Source of the DNA: Irineochytrium annulatum
Taxonomy: Eukaryota > Chytridiomycota > Chytridiomycetes > Chytridiales > Chytridiaceae
NCBI GenBank assembly: GCA_027600665.1
Contig: JADGJL010000233.1
Coordinates: forward strand, 1 to 29,925
Direction of reading: 5' to 3'
DNA length: 29,925 nt
Shown here: piece after piece, positions 10,879 through 22,249 of the stretch
Position numbering within the stretch: position 1 is the stretch's first letter
Layout: each line of letters opens with the position of its first letter
The notes under the pieces: model-generated
The model's database searches: none
What the model was told of the DNA's origin: nothing
Seen by the model: only the letters and a program-made list of their open reading frames with translations
Program-made: the position numbers and the translations under genes

Positions 10879-11958
10879 GGTGAGAGTGTATGAGGTTCAA
10901 TGAGGTCTCGTAACTTGCGCCGCAGCGATGATCGCGACAGGGCGACGGGCACGGAGCGATGAGGATGGAGAAGGGGACCACGGCCGGGCGTGTCACGGTC
11001 TTTTAACTCATCGGTGGCCGGCAGACCTTTCCGTGGGTCACGCGGCTTCAGCCCACAGACGCAGAGCCCTCCTCCGCGTCCGTGGCACCGTTTGATGCCT
11101 GTGCCCTTGTAACGCGTTCTTCGGAAGCCCCAAGTTCGACGCGTCCGGACACCTTGGGTGACCTGAGGACGCCGTCCGAATAGTTGTTTTGATTGCATGC
11201 ATAAACAAGACATTTCTTGGGCTACGCCTGGTTAATCCATCGATAAGCCGGGGCTTTTTGCGGCGCCAATGTGTGGACCTTCAACGACTCAAATGGAAAT
11301 GGGAAAGCCGCCTTGCTAATGTACGCCCGTTAAATCAGCAAAGCAACATGAAGCTCAGTGCTGGCGTAACGATTCGCGGATCGACCTCACAGTGGAAGTT
11401 CGCGGTGCTTTCGCCTCCATCACCACCACCGAATTTCGGCTTACGAGAAAGTCTCCTCGTTGCTTCGACTTACGTGAGGGTCACCTCCATGTTCCGTCTC
11501 TCGCTGGCAGATGGTTCGTCCTGTTCAGGTGGTGCTCAAGGCCTTACCAAAACTGGTGCACCTATATTTGATTCCTCCTGCAATGCTTAGCAAAATGCAT
11601 CCCACTCCAACTTGTCATGTATGTCCCGTTATATTGCCATTTCGTACTTAGTTAAGCTTTTACTTTGTTCGTCAGCCATCTCATAATAAGGCCCTGTTGT
11701 TCTCGCGTTATCTGTAAGGACGTCGCGAAATTGAGAGATATTTAAAGATCGAAGACAAGCTAGGCGTGCCACCAGCTTACCTGCCTCACTTTATAAGAAA
11801 CCTTCCCTGAAATCTGTTCAACGATCCGCACACCAACAACTTCCTCGCCCTCCCCAAAATAAGGCATATATCCGCGGCGTAAATTGTTTATTTCTATCAC
11901 TGCAAAAGGGCGAGGGTTCACCCCGCAACCATAGAGACCTTAATCAAACTACAAACCC
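10879..11958. other. Long intergenic region (1.08 kb)
   Basis: Promoter side of the duplicated-domain gene and 3' side of the MetRS gene. A plus-strand open frame at about 11189-11590, with an internal ATG near 11348, and an overlapping 47-codon ATG frame from about 11511 have no recognisable motif and ordinary codon quality, so I did not call them. The MetRS poly(A) signal is at 11887-11892. Confidence 0.4.
11887..11892 (-). terminator. Poly(A) signal AATAAA of the MetRS gene
   Basis: TTTATT on the plus strand reads AATAAA on the minus strand, 66 nt past the stop codon. Confidence 0.5.
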
Positions 11959-14900
11959 TCAAACTGGCGGGCACTCCTTCGTCAACAAAGTCCTCGCCGC
12001 CGTCCAGGCCTCTACGGCCTTCTTGAGCTCATCCGCGTTCGCGTTGTTCGAGGCCCGCAATAAACGGACCTTGTCGCCTTTCGCCGCCACATCACCCTCC
12101 AACTTGATCATCTTGGGCGTCTTCTTTACGCCAGCAGGGACCTCGCTGAAAAGAATTGTCGCCTTCGCGCTGCTCGCGTTTCCTCGCTTCGGGCTACCCT
12201 TAGTGGCGGGCGTAGCGGCTTTCTCAGGGCTTGGTGTTTCCGGCCTCGGCCCTGCGGCTTTCTCCTTCTTCCCGCCCGCCTTCTCGGCCATCTCCGCGCC
12301 GGCGTTTTCCTTCTTTCCACCGGCCCTCTCTGCGCCGGCCTTCTCAGCCTTTCCCTTCCCCTTTGCTGCGGCAAAACCCTCCGTAGCCGCGTCGTTGGCA
12401 GTCGGCAGCAACGGCCCCACCTCCTTCGTAAGCGCCTCCTTCGCCTGCGTTAACAACGCGACGGCCGCCGCGATCTGATCGGCCGACCCGCCGCTCGACT
12501 TTAGGTGCCGGACATCTGCACCCCTAGACGCTACGTCTTTCTCCAGCTGTACTATCTTCGGCGTCTTCACAACCCCCGCAGGTGCCTCGTTCAGCAAGAC
12601 GACCTTCGCGCCGGCCTTCTTCTTCTTCTCCGGTGCCGCCGCCGCCTCCTTCGGCTTGTTGCCCGAATACTTCGCCCTAAGCTCCTCCTCCCTCGCCTCC
12701 TCAATCCTCGAGAACAAGTGCCCCGCTGTCCCGACGCGGTGTCCCGGCCGGATGTCATTCCCCTCCCATTGGTCCGTGATCCTGCGCGTCGGGCACTTCA
12801 ACTGCTTCACGATCGTTTCCGCCGTCGTCGGTAGGTACGGATACAGCAGGGACGAAATGAGGTAGACAAGGTTGAGTGCCACCCCGACGACCGTGTTGCA
12901 CTTATCGCGCTCCTCGGTGAAGAGCCTGGTGTCGATCCGGGATGATTGGAGGTACACGTTGCCAAGGGAGGAGATGTCCATGACGAGCTTAATGCCTGCG
13001 CGGAGGGACTTGAGGGTTTCGAGCTGGTCGATGTACTGCGTTTGTAGTGCGTTCACCTCGGCGAGAAGCTTGACCTCGGCCTCGCCCTTAAGGGAGTACT
13101 CGGGGACGACGGAATCGTACTTGGCGTTGGTGAATTTGATGATGCGGTTGATAAAGTTGCCGAGATTTGAAAGCAGCTCGGAATTGTTGGCGAGAATAAA
13201 GTCCCTCCATAAGAACTGGGTGTCCGACGACTCAGGCCGTTTGCTCAAGAGAAAATACCGCCAAACGTCGACGGGAATCTGAGAATCCTCGACATTGTTG
13301 CCGAAAACGCCTACCCCACGACTCTTCGAGAACTTGTCCCCTTCGTACTGAAGATACTCTGCAAATATTTAATAATGTGCATTTGCGGAATGTCGAACCT
13401 GTCGTCGAAACGCAGTGTAGCAGCGTCCAATCTTCGTTTGTACCAATCAAAGAAGACGGGAAGAGAACCGTGTGGAACGCCACGTTGTCCTTCCCCATGA
13501 ACTGGTATAACGTGACATTTTTCGGGTTCTTCCACCACATCTCCCACTCCTCCGTATATTCCGCGGTTATAGACAAATAGCTGAACAACGTAAGTAACGC
13601 AACCTTGACAGATGACGCTAACCCGATCGGAGCATCAAACCACACGTAAAATACTTTGTCCTTGAACTCATCCTTCGGAACCGGGACGCCCCATTTAAGA
13701 TCTCGTGTAATGCACCGAGGTTTCAGCCCTTCCTTCAGCCAAGTCTTCGTGATGCTAAGACTGTTTGCCGACCACTTGCCTAATAACGTGTCAAAAACTG
13801 CGGTTACGGCACAACTCTCTTGACCTTCAACGCTCGCGCGGTTAATCCACGACTCTAATGGCTCCTGCAGGTCCGACAAGTTCAAGAAGATATGCTTCGA
13901 TTCCCGCAACTCGAGCTTGTCGCCGCTAGACCCGCACACCTTGCACCGAGGCTTGATGAGCTCGGTCGCGTTAAGCAGCTTGCCACACCCGTCGCACTGA
14001 TCGCCGCGGGCGTCTTCGTATTGGCAATGCGGACAGACGCCTTCGACGAAACGATCTGCAAGGAACCTAACGGGTGTGGTGATCAGATCCCTGCAAAATA
14101 TCGACAAACTCGATGCTTACGATGAGTGTCCCAAGCAATAGATCTGTTCAACACTCTGTTCCTCCGTCTTCCCGTTGCGCTCCAGCTTTTTATAAATGTC
14201 CTGAGTGATACTGGGTTGCGGAGTTAAAACCGAATAGTCAACCACACAGGACCGTACACTGTCTGCTTCTCCGTACTTGTCCTTCCAAAGATATCAAAGT
14301 CGATGTTGAACCACTTGTATGTATCCGCATGCAGAGCGTTGTACTTGTCGCATACAGCTCTGCACGTCGTCTTCTCCTCCAATGCCTTCGTCTCTGTCGC
14401 CGTGCCGTATTCATCCGTGCCGCAGACGTACAACGTGTTGTAGCCTCGGATTCGGCAAAACCTAATTGTAGCGATCAACGATTCCGATAGGATTCAATTG
14501 ATTTACGAACCTGGCATACACGTCGGCACTAAGAACGCATCCAATGATGTTGCCGAGGTGAGGGATATTGTTGCAGTAAGGAAGTGCGCTGGTAATGAGA
14601 ATGTTCCTTTGTCCCTTAATGGGCAGTCTATTGAGGTATATTATCAGTGTATTTCACCTCCCGAGTGCTAGACAAACATTTTCCTCTTGTGGTAATCTAG
14701 AGCAATCGTGACCTCCTTCTTGACGCTCGACACCTCGCCCATAGCGCCGACCGACACGCCACCTCGCAAGGCGTCGAGTTCGTGTTGCTTCTCGTCGGCA
14801 GTCCGAACGAGAATGGATATGCGGTAATCTCTCTTCTTGCTGTAAAGTCGTTAGGACAAGCACCCAGATGCAGAATACTTGCATGGTGTTTTCCAACGCT

Positions 14901-15127
14901 TCGATTTTCGCCTTCAGCTTCTTCAACTCTGCAACACATCCATGATCATCAGGTTTGCAGATCCCAGTCACGGCATGAAGGCTTCACCGACCCTCGTCGC
15001 TGGCGCTCCCACCCCACGATCCTTGCTGCGCTGGCACCTTTCCGCCATACACTATATCCCGGAGCTGATGCAATTGAGTCTCAAGGCCCGCGACGTAGTC
15101 CGCGAGGGATGCCGCGTGAGGTTCCAT
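11959..15127 (-). CDS. MES1: Methionyl-tRNA synthetase, cytosolic, with two C-terminal WHEP domains
   Basis: Class I synthetase that charges initiator and elongator tRNA-Met. Ten exons: 15127-14992, 14928-14879, 14835-14678, 14627-14511, 14461-14258, 14210-14121, 14090-13825, 13779-13623, 13580-13399 and 13358-11959, closing to 919 residues. Residues 1-110 form a coiled-coil-rich extension ([17 protein letters not shown]), not the GST-like domain of yeast Mes1. The HIGH-type motif is PHLGN (137-141), zinc knuckles CPHC, CDGC and CKVC follow, and the KMSKS-type motif is KFSKS (462-466). The anticodon-binding helical domain is about 490-640. Two WHEP helical-hairpin repeats (about 715-768 and 861-917) are joined by a Lys/Ala/Glu-rich repetitive linker ([19 protein letters not shown]...). 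Introns of 45 and 42 nt near the catalytic core are stop-free and multiples of three; splicing restores VEGKWSAN and [12 protein letters not shown]. Confidence 0.93.
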
Positions 15128-15461
15128 GGTCGATAGTTCCCTTGTATCCGCGATAAACGCCGAATCGATGCCAATATGGAGAATTGACGAACGCTGAATG
15201 ATTCTTGTCATTCCCTTCCACAGCACACCAGCCGTTTACATGGCGTTTTACACAAGCTCATGGGACGTTTATCCTTCGATTTGGATTGAATCACCTCGAG
15301 GCTAGTCACCTGCTTATGTCAGATCGAGTGAAACCATGATCGTCAGGCGATGTAAATCGCTAATCAAGGATCGTCATTCACCGACCTAGCGACGGAAGCA
15401 ACGTACGGTCTTCATCCCAAAACACCCATCCAGGCCATTGCATACGCTGCTGACAGTCGAG
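15128..15461. promoter_or_regulatory. Divergent promoter region, MetRS and cyclic-nucleotide-binding gene
   Basis: 334 bp between two start codons pointing away from each other. No TATA box or strong repeat is seen. The region is of mixed composition with no open frame of note. Confidence 0.45.
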
Positions 15462-17534
15462 ATGGGATCATGCCTTTCGTCGACTAACCGGAGCACGGAC
15501 GGTCAGGAGATGGCGCACGACCGAGCGTCCACCGCCAAGGTTCATCCCGAGGCTCCGACCGCTGACCACCCCGAGATTCTGCTCTCGGCCCCTGCTGCCG
15601 ACATCTCGGAGGATGAGAGAGATGAGATGACTTTGGTGGGGGGCCAATCAACACGGCGGCCCTCACACGCGTCGGCCACCGCCAGCGTGGTTGGGGCGGG
15701 CGGTGGCAGTCGACGGTTGAGCTTCACCCGGCATGGCCTGCAGTGGCAGCCGGCGAGTCGCGGCGAGACGAGGGAGACGAGGGGCGCCTCTGCATCCACG
15801 GCGTTGAACGGTCGCTCGATTGCGGGAGTGTCGAGGAGCAACTCTAAGGGCTCGTTGGCTGACGGGAACACGGCTCACCACGGCGTTGGCGAAGACGGCG
15901 TGGGGGATGGGATTCGTGGGGCGAAACACCTTCTTAGCAAGGGTGCCAGCCGAAGGTCCTCCGGTTTACAGTCGCAATCTAACATCATAACGGCGAACAT
16001 GATGACTACCTCAAACTACTCCCAGAGTTCCCTGCTATCCGCCGCCGACGTTATGAAGGGCCTCGGCTGGGGAAAGAATGACTCTATCAACGGCCTGGTG
16101 GATTCGAAGGCGGAGAATATGGGCACATCAAAACACTCGCTAAAGGCCCTTAACACGACAGAGTTTCTTTCGCCCGCCGGCAGCGTAGACGTCATCAACG
16201 GTACGGGCCTGAATATGGCAGGCATTATGACGGTGAAGCAGTTGATGGGCGCGAACATTGACATGACGGCAAGTCTGAAGGCGCAGCAGCAACAGCAGCA
16301 GCTTGAGGGACTCACGGCGGAGGACATCATCGATGCGGTGAAGAACAAGCACGACGACGAGGCGTACTCAATCGAGGAGTTCACCGCGTCCGCCGCGTTC
16401 GGGATCCAGCTCAACGTCGATCACCCACTTGCTGGCACACGGTCCGTGACGGACATGACGAAGCCATCTACCAGCTCTGACGAGATCCTGAAGCCAAAGG
16501 ACCCACCCATACCAGCATCCAGCAGACTGAGCGCCGGCGGCCTTGGACCTCCGGTGCGGGAGGGGACCAAGAAGGCTGGCGATGGGAAGGGGCCTCGAAG
16601 GTGGTCATGGGCGGGTGCGAAGGACAAAAAACTGACCGACGATGATACAACGATGACGCACAGCGACTCAAGACTGCCATTCGTCAGCCCGCCAATGGAC
16701 GACGACGAGGATGAAGACGACTACGGAAACCGCAGCGCCTACAAAGTGGGCAAGTCCACCTTGAGCGCGACAGATCAGCGGGGCGAAGGTCATGCAACAG
16801 CTCAGCCACAAATAGGCTCTACAGCCGGTGGCATGGCGGGCGGGCTCGCGAAGGCATCTACCCGGCCGGACGTGATAAAACCGTTGCAGCCTCGGGAGCG
16901 CGTGATCACATCAGTGGGAGGCGTCGGAGGAAGTGCCGGAGGCCCTGCCGAGAAAAGCATTGGCGCCTATGAAGACGGCGACGCCATCCGAAACGAGATG
17001 CCACGATTCGAGAGGGAAATCAAGAAGAGGATGTTTCCGGAGACATACAAGGCCGGCGAGATGATCATCAATAAGCACGAGATTGGGAAGGAGATGTACT
17101 TCCTGTCTAAAGGCAAAGTTGAAGTTATTTCAGGAGATGGGCGAACGGTGTACAGTACCATCAATAGGGGGTCGTTTTTTGGTAAGTTCATTATCAATAT
17201 AGTGATAGTGCGCTTACCATATTCAGGTGAACTGGGGGTTCTGTTCAACGTTCCGAGAACTGCTTCCGTGAGGGCGGTGGTGGACTGTTATTGCATGGTC
17301 CTGACAAGAGATAATTTGGACGAGGTCTTGCGCTTTTTTCCGCATATTGCGGAGAGATTCAAGAGTGTTGCTGAGCAGCGTATGAAGGAAGTCACACGTA
17401 AAAGATCGTACCGCAGGAGGATGGAGGTTAAGACAATCATGGACGTAGTGGATGGTAAGTCTTGCCAGGTGCCAAGGATGCACTGACAATTCTTCCCAGA
17501 ACTTCCAGAGGAAACAAATGAGGAAATGCAATAG
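15462..17534 (+). CDS. Soluble cyclic-nucleotide-binding (CNBD) protein, predicted N-myristoylated/palmitoylated
   Basis: 660 residues from exons 15462-17181, 17227-17454 and 17500-17534. The start MGSCLSS was chosen over an upstream non-ATG extension because it is a textbook N-myristoylation site with an adjacent palmitoylatable Cys. Residues 10-510 are Ser/Gly/Asp-rich and largely disordered, with a Q-rich patch (QQQQQQ near 280) and an acidic run (DDDEDEDD). One CNBD (about 515-640) follows: GKEMYFLSKGKVEVIS, then the phosphate-binding cassette GELGVLFNVPRTASVRA with its Glu (575) and Arg (584) in place. Thr after the Arg is the residue linked to cGMP preference in PKG and CNG proteins, and RTASVRA matches HCN channels. 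No membrane helices, kinase or second CNBD are present, so this is neither a channel nor a PKA regulatory subunit. The 45-nt first intron is stop-free and in frame. Confidence 0.85.
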
Positions 17535-17717
17535 ACTTAAGAGCGGGGAATAATGTCCGGATAAGAATGTGTACTTTCCACCTATACCCTTGAGATACAA
17601 GCAATAGATTTTTTCCATAAATGTAAAATACAGAGGAGTGTCAACGCCACATTGCACATTACCATTAAAGTATGCGACTAAAGTTTAAGCGCACTCAGCA
17701 GTGTGCTACAGCTGATG

Positions 17718-17723
17718 TTTATT
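17718..17723 (-). terminator. Poly(A) signal AATAAA of EMC1
   Basis: TTTATT on the plus strand reads AATAAA on the minus strand, 26 nt past the EMC1 stop, in the 214-bp gap between two convergent genes. Confidence 0.6.
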
Positions 17724-17748
17724 AAGCATACGTCTTACAGGGTAGCAG

Positions 17749-20700
17749 CTACTTCCACTGATCATTCAATCTCTTCCGCTGCGCCTGCATATACATGGTC
17801 AGACACAGGTAATAACACCTTACGAAGGAAAACTACTTACAAAAAAGCGCGCGATCTGAATGGCCCCCACCAAAGCAATCATAGTCATGATAAGACTAAA
17901 GTAATTAAAGTCCTCGCTCAAAACGTCGAACGTCTTGGAGGGGGATCGCCGCGAGAAGAACACGTCCAGCCCGTAAGCCGCAACAAGGGACGTCGATTCG
18001 ATGTCGGATGGTGATGAGACGACGTTTTCGATATTGGCGACCTAAAGGAAGCCCATTTCAGCTCAGAAGCTCAGGACAGACCGACCTTTAAGTAGTAGGA
18101 GACGACATCTCTCGGATTGTACCCCAACACCGGCGAGTAGGGAATCAACATCTCCTCCTTATCGTCCCCAGTCGGGGCGCCCATCGGTCTTCGGGTATCC
18201 AACAGCCGCTTGTTCATCCCATAGAGTTGCTCGTTGCCGAGACCGACTGTGACCAAAATTAAGGCCCAACCGAAAACTAGCGTAACGCCTAATATACTCA
18301 CACAAAACTTCTCGCGTGGCGATACCCAACTTCGTGTTCGTTACTCCCATGGCTGTGATCGGGAACGGGAACATGAACGATTGAGCGAGTACTTGAGGTC
18401 GTTTAACGTTAAACGACGTGTATACGTCACTTATTTCCTGTGAATACAGAGACCCCCTCAAGCCGTGAAAATACCTTTCCACGCGTGTATCCGGTTTGTT
18501 ACTCTCGAAGACCTCAAGGACGACAACCTCATACCCCTTCACGTCCGGCGCCGACAAAGCCGCCTTCTTGGCCAGCTTCTTTTTCCCCTTCCTTTTCCTC
18601 CCCTCCTCGTCCTCCATCACATCGCCGTCCGGCTCCGAAATCAGCTCAGCGGAATCCGCGCCACGGTTGAAAAAGGATGCGACAACCATATGCTCTGTCT
18701 GAATCAATGCCACCGACGGCAAGTCGTCAGAGACGTGCCCGGCTCCCGGGTAGGCGGAACGGTGGTAGATCGCGCCGGTGACAGTGTCTACCAAGTACAG
18801 GTAAAGGTTGCTGGTTGAGTCGGTAGCGCGGACGGTAGCGACAGCGAGAAGATTTGGGTTTAGGTATTTATACAAAACCGACCGATTTCCCAAAACCCTT
18901 CCAAGTGACGCCACTTTCGCTAGCAAAGTTTAGAAACCTCGTCGAATAATATACCGCCACCATCTCTACTCCTGGCAGCCAAGGCTGCGATCTTCTCTCC
19001 CTCTGGAAAGACAACCGTCCATACGAGCTTCGAACCGTATGTTGCTGATCTCGGTTTCTTAACAGCCATAAATCCGTCCACTTTGTTTGACCCAAGTCCT
19101 GAGGTCAGGTAAAAGTAGAAGTTGGGAAGCATTGTTTCAAAGGCAGCCCTCGCGGATGCGGTATTCGGCACGATGTGAATCTAGAACGGCGTCAGCATGA
19201 TAAACTACAAAGAACAAAAATACGTTGCGCTCGGAATCGATGACAGCAAGCGGGTGGTAGTGTTCCACGTCCTCTTGAACAGGAAGCGGGAAAATTTGAG
19301 CAGCAATACCATTAACTCTTTCCCAAGGATGCTGGGAGTTAAGCCAGTCCCCATTCAAAGCGTTCACGTAGCCAACGATTGTATCCTAAGCAGCCCTTTA
19401 GTGTTATCAAGCTTGAGACGTCCCACCTTCCCGTCATCCGCCACAACCGCTAGAACGGGTGGATATTTCACGACCGTGTCTCGAATCGCAAAAAGTTCCC
19501 GCACGTGGACCTTGGGGATGTACTTAGTCCAAATAAGGGCGCCACGCTCCGTCTCAAAGCCCATCAATTTCCCAGTCTTCGACACAAAGATCAACAGCTT
19601 CCTAAACCCATACAAATCTCTCTTCATCACAACTGGCGCGCTGACGTTCAACGAAGGTATGGACGGCGACAGAAGGGACTCCTGAAGCTCTAAAATCTTG
19701 CTAGCAATATTCGGAAATGCGACGAAAGCCTTTAAAGCATTAGTCGCGCTAGCAGCGTCAAAAACTCACCTGGAGATGGGTAAGATGCGTATTCCACCGT
19801 TTCAAATAACGCTCCCAAGGACTTAGGGAGTCGGTCTCCTTCACGGGTTCGTCTTTTAAACAACGTAAGCAACCTTCTCTACAAAACGCATCGCCGTACT
19901 CAATTCATCGTGCTCCAGCGAAAGAAGATCAGCTTCGGGAAGGTCTACAAATGCGGTGGCGGCCGTTTCCGTGAGGGACTCGTTACGCGTCCATTTCACC
20001 TGACTCTCGCCAGCAAGCTCCACCGTTCCGGACTCGGTCACCACCAACACGCGGAAGCCGGGCGGGCCATCCTTCTTTACGATAACATCGAGAAAGGCCT
20101 GATTACATCCGTTTAGCTTAAATATCCGAAAACAAACTAAAATAATAAAAAATACAAGATACCTGAGTTATAGGACCGTTCGCTTCGTAGTTGTAGGGAA
20201 CGGAAGTGGACAAAATAGACTTGTCGCTCTTTAAATCCACGAGCTCGACAAGCGCATTCGCCTTAAGTGACTGGCGCACGCGAGCAAGAACAGCAGAGCC
20301 CCTATCCCGCGAAACGGAGAAGGCCGAGGTCTCACCTTCCTGAATTAACTGTAAGAAGAGACCACCAGTAAGTCCTTAGGACAATGCTACCTTTAAAGCG
20401 GTGAACTTGAAAGCGGTATGAATTGAGCCGTCCTTTAAGAAACTCAAAGCCGCTTCCGCCGCGCCGGATCTCAAAATGAAATGGGAAATGCCAAGCTCCC
20501 GCGACGCCGGGACGACAACGGCGTTCTCTCCATTTGCCTTCAAAATGACCTTGTCTCCGTCACAATCTTTTTCACTAAAGCGAATTGAGCGAACTACCTG
20601 AGGGTTTAAGTGCACGACATCCTCTGCGCCCAACTTCAGGGAATAAGCATTCCGGTCGGCCCCGTTCCAGACAAGATACGCATCATTGCCAGAGTAAACG

Positions 20701-21588
20701 AAAAAGGTATCCTCCTTAGCAGACCGCACGGACCCATTCGAAGGGTTCCGAACCCTCTTTGGCTTCCCATCCTCCTTGTAAACTTCCGTCACCGTAAGTT
20801 CCGAGCTTCCGCCGTCAGCGGCAGAGCCTAGAATGTAGATCGTGTCCTTGTCAGCCGTAATGCGAACATGATCACTTCAAAGACATCAGCACATTAATCA
20901 AGTGGCAAAAACACCCACATATTCCTCTCCAGCTCTTTGGCCCACAGCTTCGCTCCCGTCTTAGCGTCGATCTTCAACAAAACGCCGCCGGGAACCAGCA
21001 AGACAAGCTCCTCGACGTCACCGCCAGCGAGAACAAACGCGTCCGCCCCGCCGTTGCTCCTTTCCACCTTCCCCTTCCGAACCGGATGATCCCAAATGAG
21101 GAAGCCGGTGGCGGCCTCCCACAGTCGCACATGCGTGGACTTTGGGCCCGAGATTGTTAACAAATCTAAAAATACGTTAGCGTGCAAGTCTCCTCGCGTT
21201 AGCGCTCACTGTTTCCAACCAGAAGGAAATTCAGAAGGTCGTCATTTGCCGAGAAGATTTGCCGCCATGCTACCACAAACGATTGTGAGACTCACAGGAA
21301 CGCACAAGCACGACAATACCAATGTCTCCTGACTTCGGAACAATCGAGGCGATCACGTTTTTCCGCGTGCCCACGTAAATGTGGGACCTCTTGTCCGCCC
21401 GGTGAAAGTTGACGTACGACGGGACGCCGACGAGCTCTTTGTACCTGAGAATTTGAGCCGTCAGCAATACACCTCCGCGAGGAAAATAATCACCAGTCGA
21501 ACTGGCCGACTTGATCTTCGTAGATCGCGGACGCGGACCCGAGCAGCAGGGCGATCAGCGCCGTCACCGTCAGCAAAAGGGTTCTCAT
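17749..21588 (-). CDS. EMC1: ER membrane protein complex subunit 1
   Basis: Largest lumenal subunit of the EMC insertase, which inserts tail-anchored and multi-pass proteins. The 1059-residue precursor has 15 exons: 21588-21494, 21444-21320, 21269-21210, 21165-20919, 20874-20391, 20348-20163, 20098-19900, 19852-19770, 19729-19427, 19385-19224, 19180-18961, 18919-18302, 18246-18086, 18041-17841 and 17784-17749. The signal peptide is MRTLLLTVTALIALLLGSASA. The body is the beta-propeller-like lumenal region (DTIYILGSAAD, WARRY-type blocks, SKTGKLMGFETERGALIW, DTIVGYVNALNGDW). The C-terminal DUF1620 part has FNVKRPQVLAQSF, KRLLDTRRP and LIPYSPVLGYNP. A single membrane helix (FSLIMTMIALVGAIQIARFF) is followed by a short basic tail. 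An internal Lys/Arg-rich insert (EEGRKRKGKKKLAKK) is unusual. Two short introns (41 and 47 nt) were placed to restore LDEL..EPVKETDSL and ADDGKDTIVG. Confidence 0.92.
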
Positions 21589-21690
21589 TTGCGTCTAAAT
21601 ACCACTCGATTGCTTGTTAATTCCACGAGTGAAGAACGAGTGTCCCGATGGCCACGATCCTCTCTATTTTCTCCATCGGGCGACTGGTTG
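21589..21690. promoter_or_regulatory. 102-bp bidirectional promoter, EMC1 and YOS1
   Basis: Only 102 bp separate the two start codons, so the 5' leaders and core promoters must be very short or overlap. The stretch is rich in TTCTC/CTCTA and has no clear TATA box. Both genes act in the ER membrane, consistent with co-expression (inference). Confidence 0.55.
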
Positions 21691-22083
21691 ATGGATCTAT
21701 ACGTTTTTCTCCTGCTAATTCGTCGTTACCAGATCTACGTGTCACTCCTTTTGACGAACGCAGTCGCTATCCTCAGCGAGGACCGATTTTTGGCAAAGAG
21801 TGAGTATTGTCGCGTTGCTTCCACATTGCTAATGGTCGTATGCAGTCGGGTTGAGCCAGAACTACTATCAGAATCAGTTCGGCGTCGAGTATCAGCAGAC
21901 GATAAAGTACAGAATTATCACGCTGATCACGGCAGTTAGAACTTTGCTGCGAAGTCGGTGTTTTTAGCTTTTTGCATTGTTGTCGTGATCACGTTGCTGA
22001 CATCAGTTTTACGAACAATTTTAGTCCCACTCGTCTTCCTCAACATAATCGTGATTATCTATGCGCTCATATTTGGTAACTGA
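21691..22083 (+). CDS. YOS1: Yos1/IER3IP1-family small ER-Golgi membrane protein
   Basis: Subunit of the Yip1-Yif1-Yos1 complex needed for ER-to-Golgi vesicle transport. Exons 21691-21799, 21846-21953 and 22025-22083 give 91 residues (family 80-90). The N-terminal membrane helix ends in the family signature LLLTNAVAILSEDRFLA. Then comes a short loop with IGLSQNYYQNQFGVEY, then ITAVRTLLRIPLVFLN, and the second helix IIVIIYALIFGN reaches the C-terminus. These match the Yos1 pattern of N.vAIL.EdRFL...GW and sVRTvmR.PLi.vN. The second intron uses a GTCGGT donor. Near the start, a possible 30-nt intron (gttttt...accag) would remove an unusual LIRRYQ insertion; I kept the simple reading. It is divergent from EMC1. 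Confidence 0.9.
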
Positions 22084-22249
22084 TCACCGCAACTCGAACA
22101 ACCAGCGCCGATGGTGGTGGCTCCGCTGGTGGTGGTGGGGCGGCGAGACGAAAGGCGGGAGCAAGCGGTCGAAGGTGAAGCGAGGGACGGGTCTGGGCGG
22201 ATGGTCGACGGGCGGAGGAGCAACAACGGGCCTGTCGGTGGCCGGCGCG

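Noticed and set aside
11189..11590. 133-codon plus-strand frame
   Set aside because: No true ATG near its start, mixed third-position bias, no motif and no plausible partner exon.
12023..12478. Long plus-strand frame antisense to MetRS
   Set aside because: Mirror of the Lys/Ala/Glu-rich MetRS tail; reads as Phe/Ala/Ser low complexity. The same applies to other long antisense frames over sure exons.
22061..22249. Upstream extension of the acidic two-TM protein
   Set aside because: Its ATG lies inside the YOS1 last exon and the added part is Trp/Gly low-complexity; an internal ATG at 22250 is cleaner.
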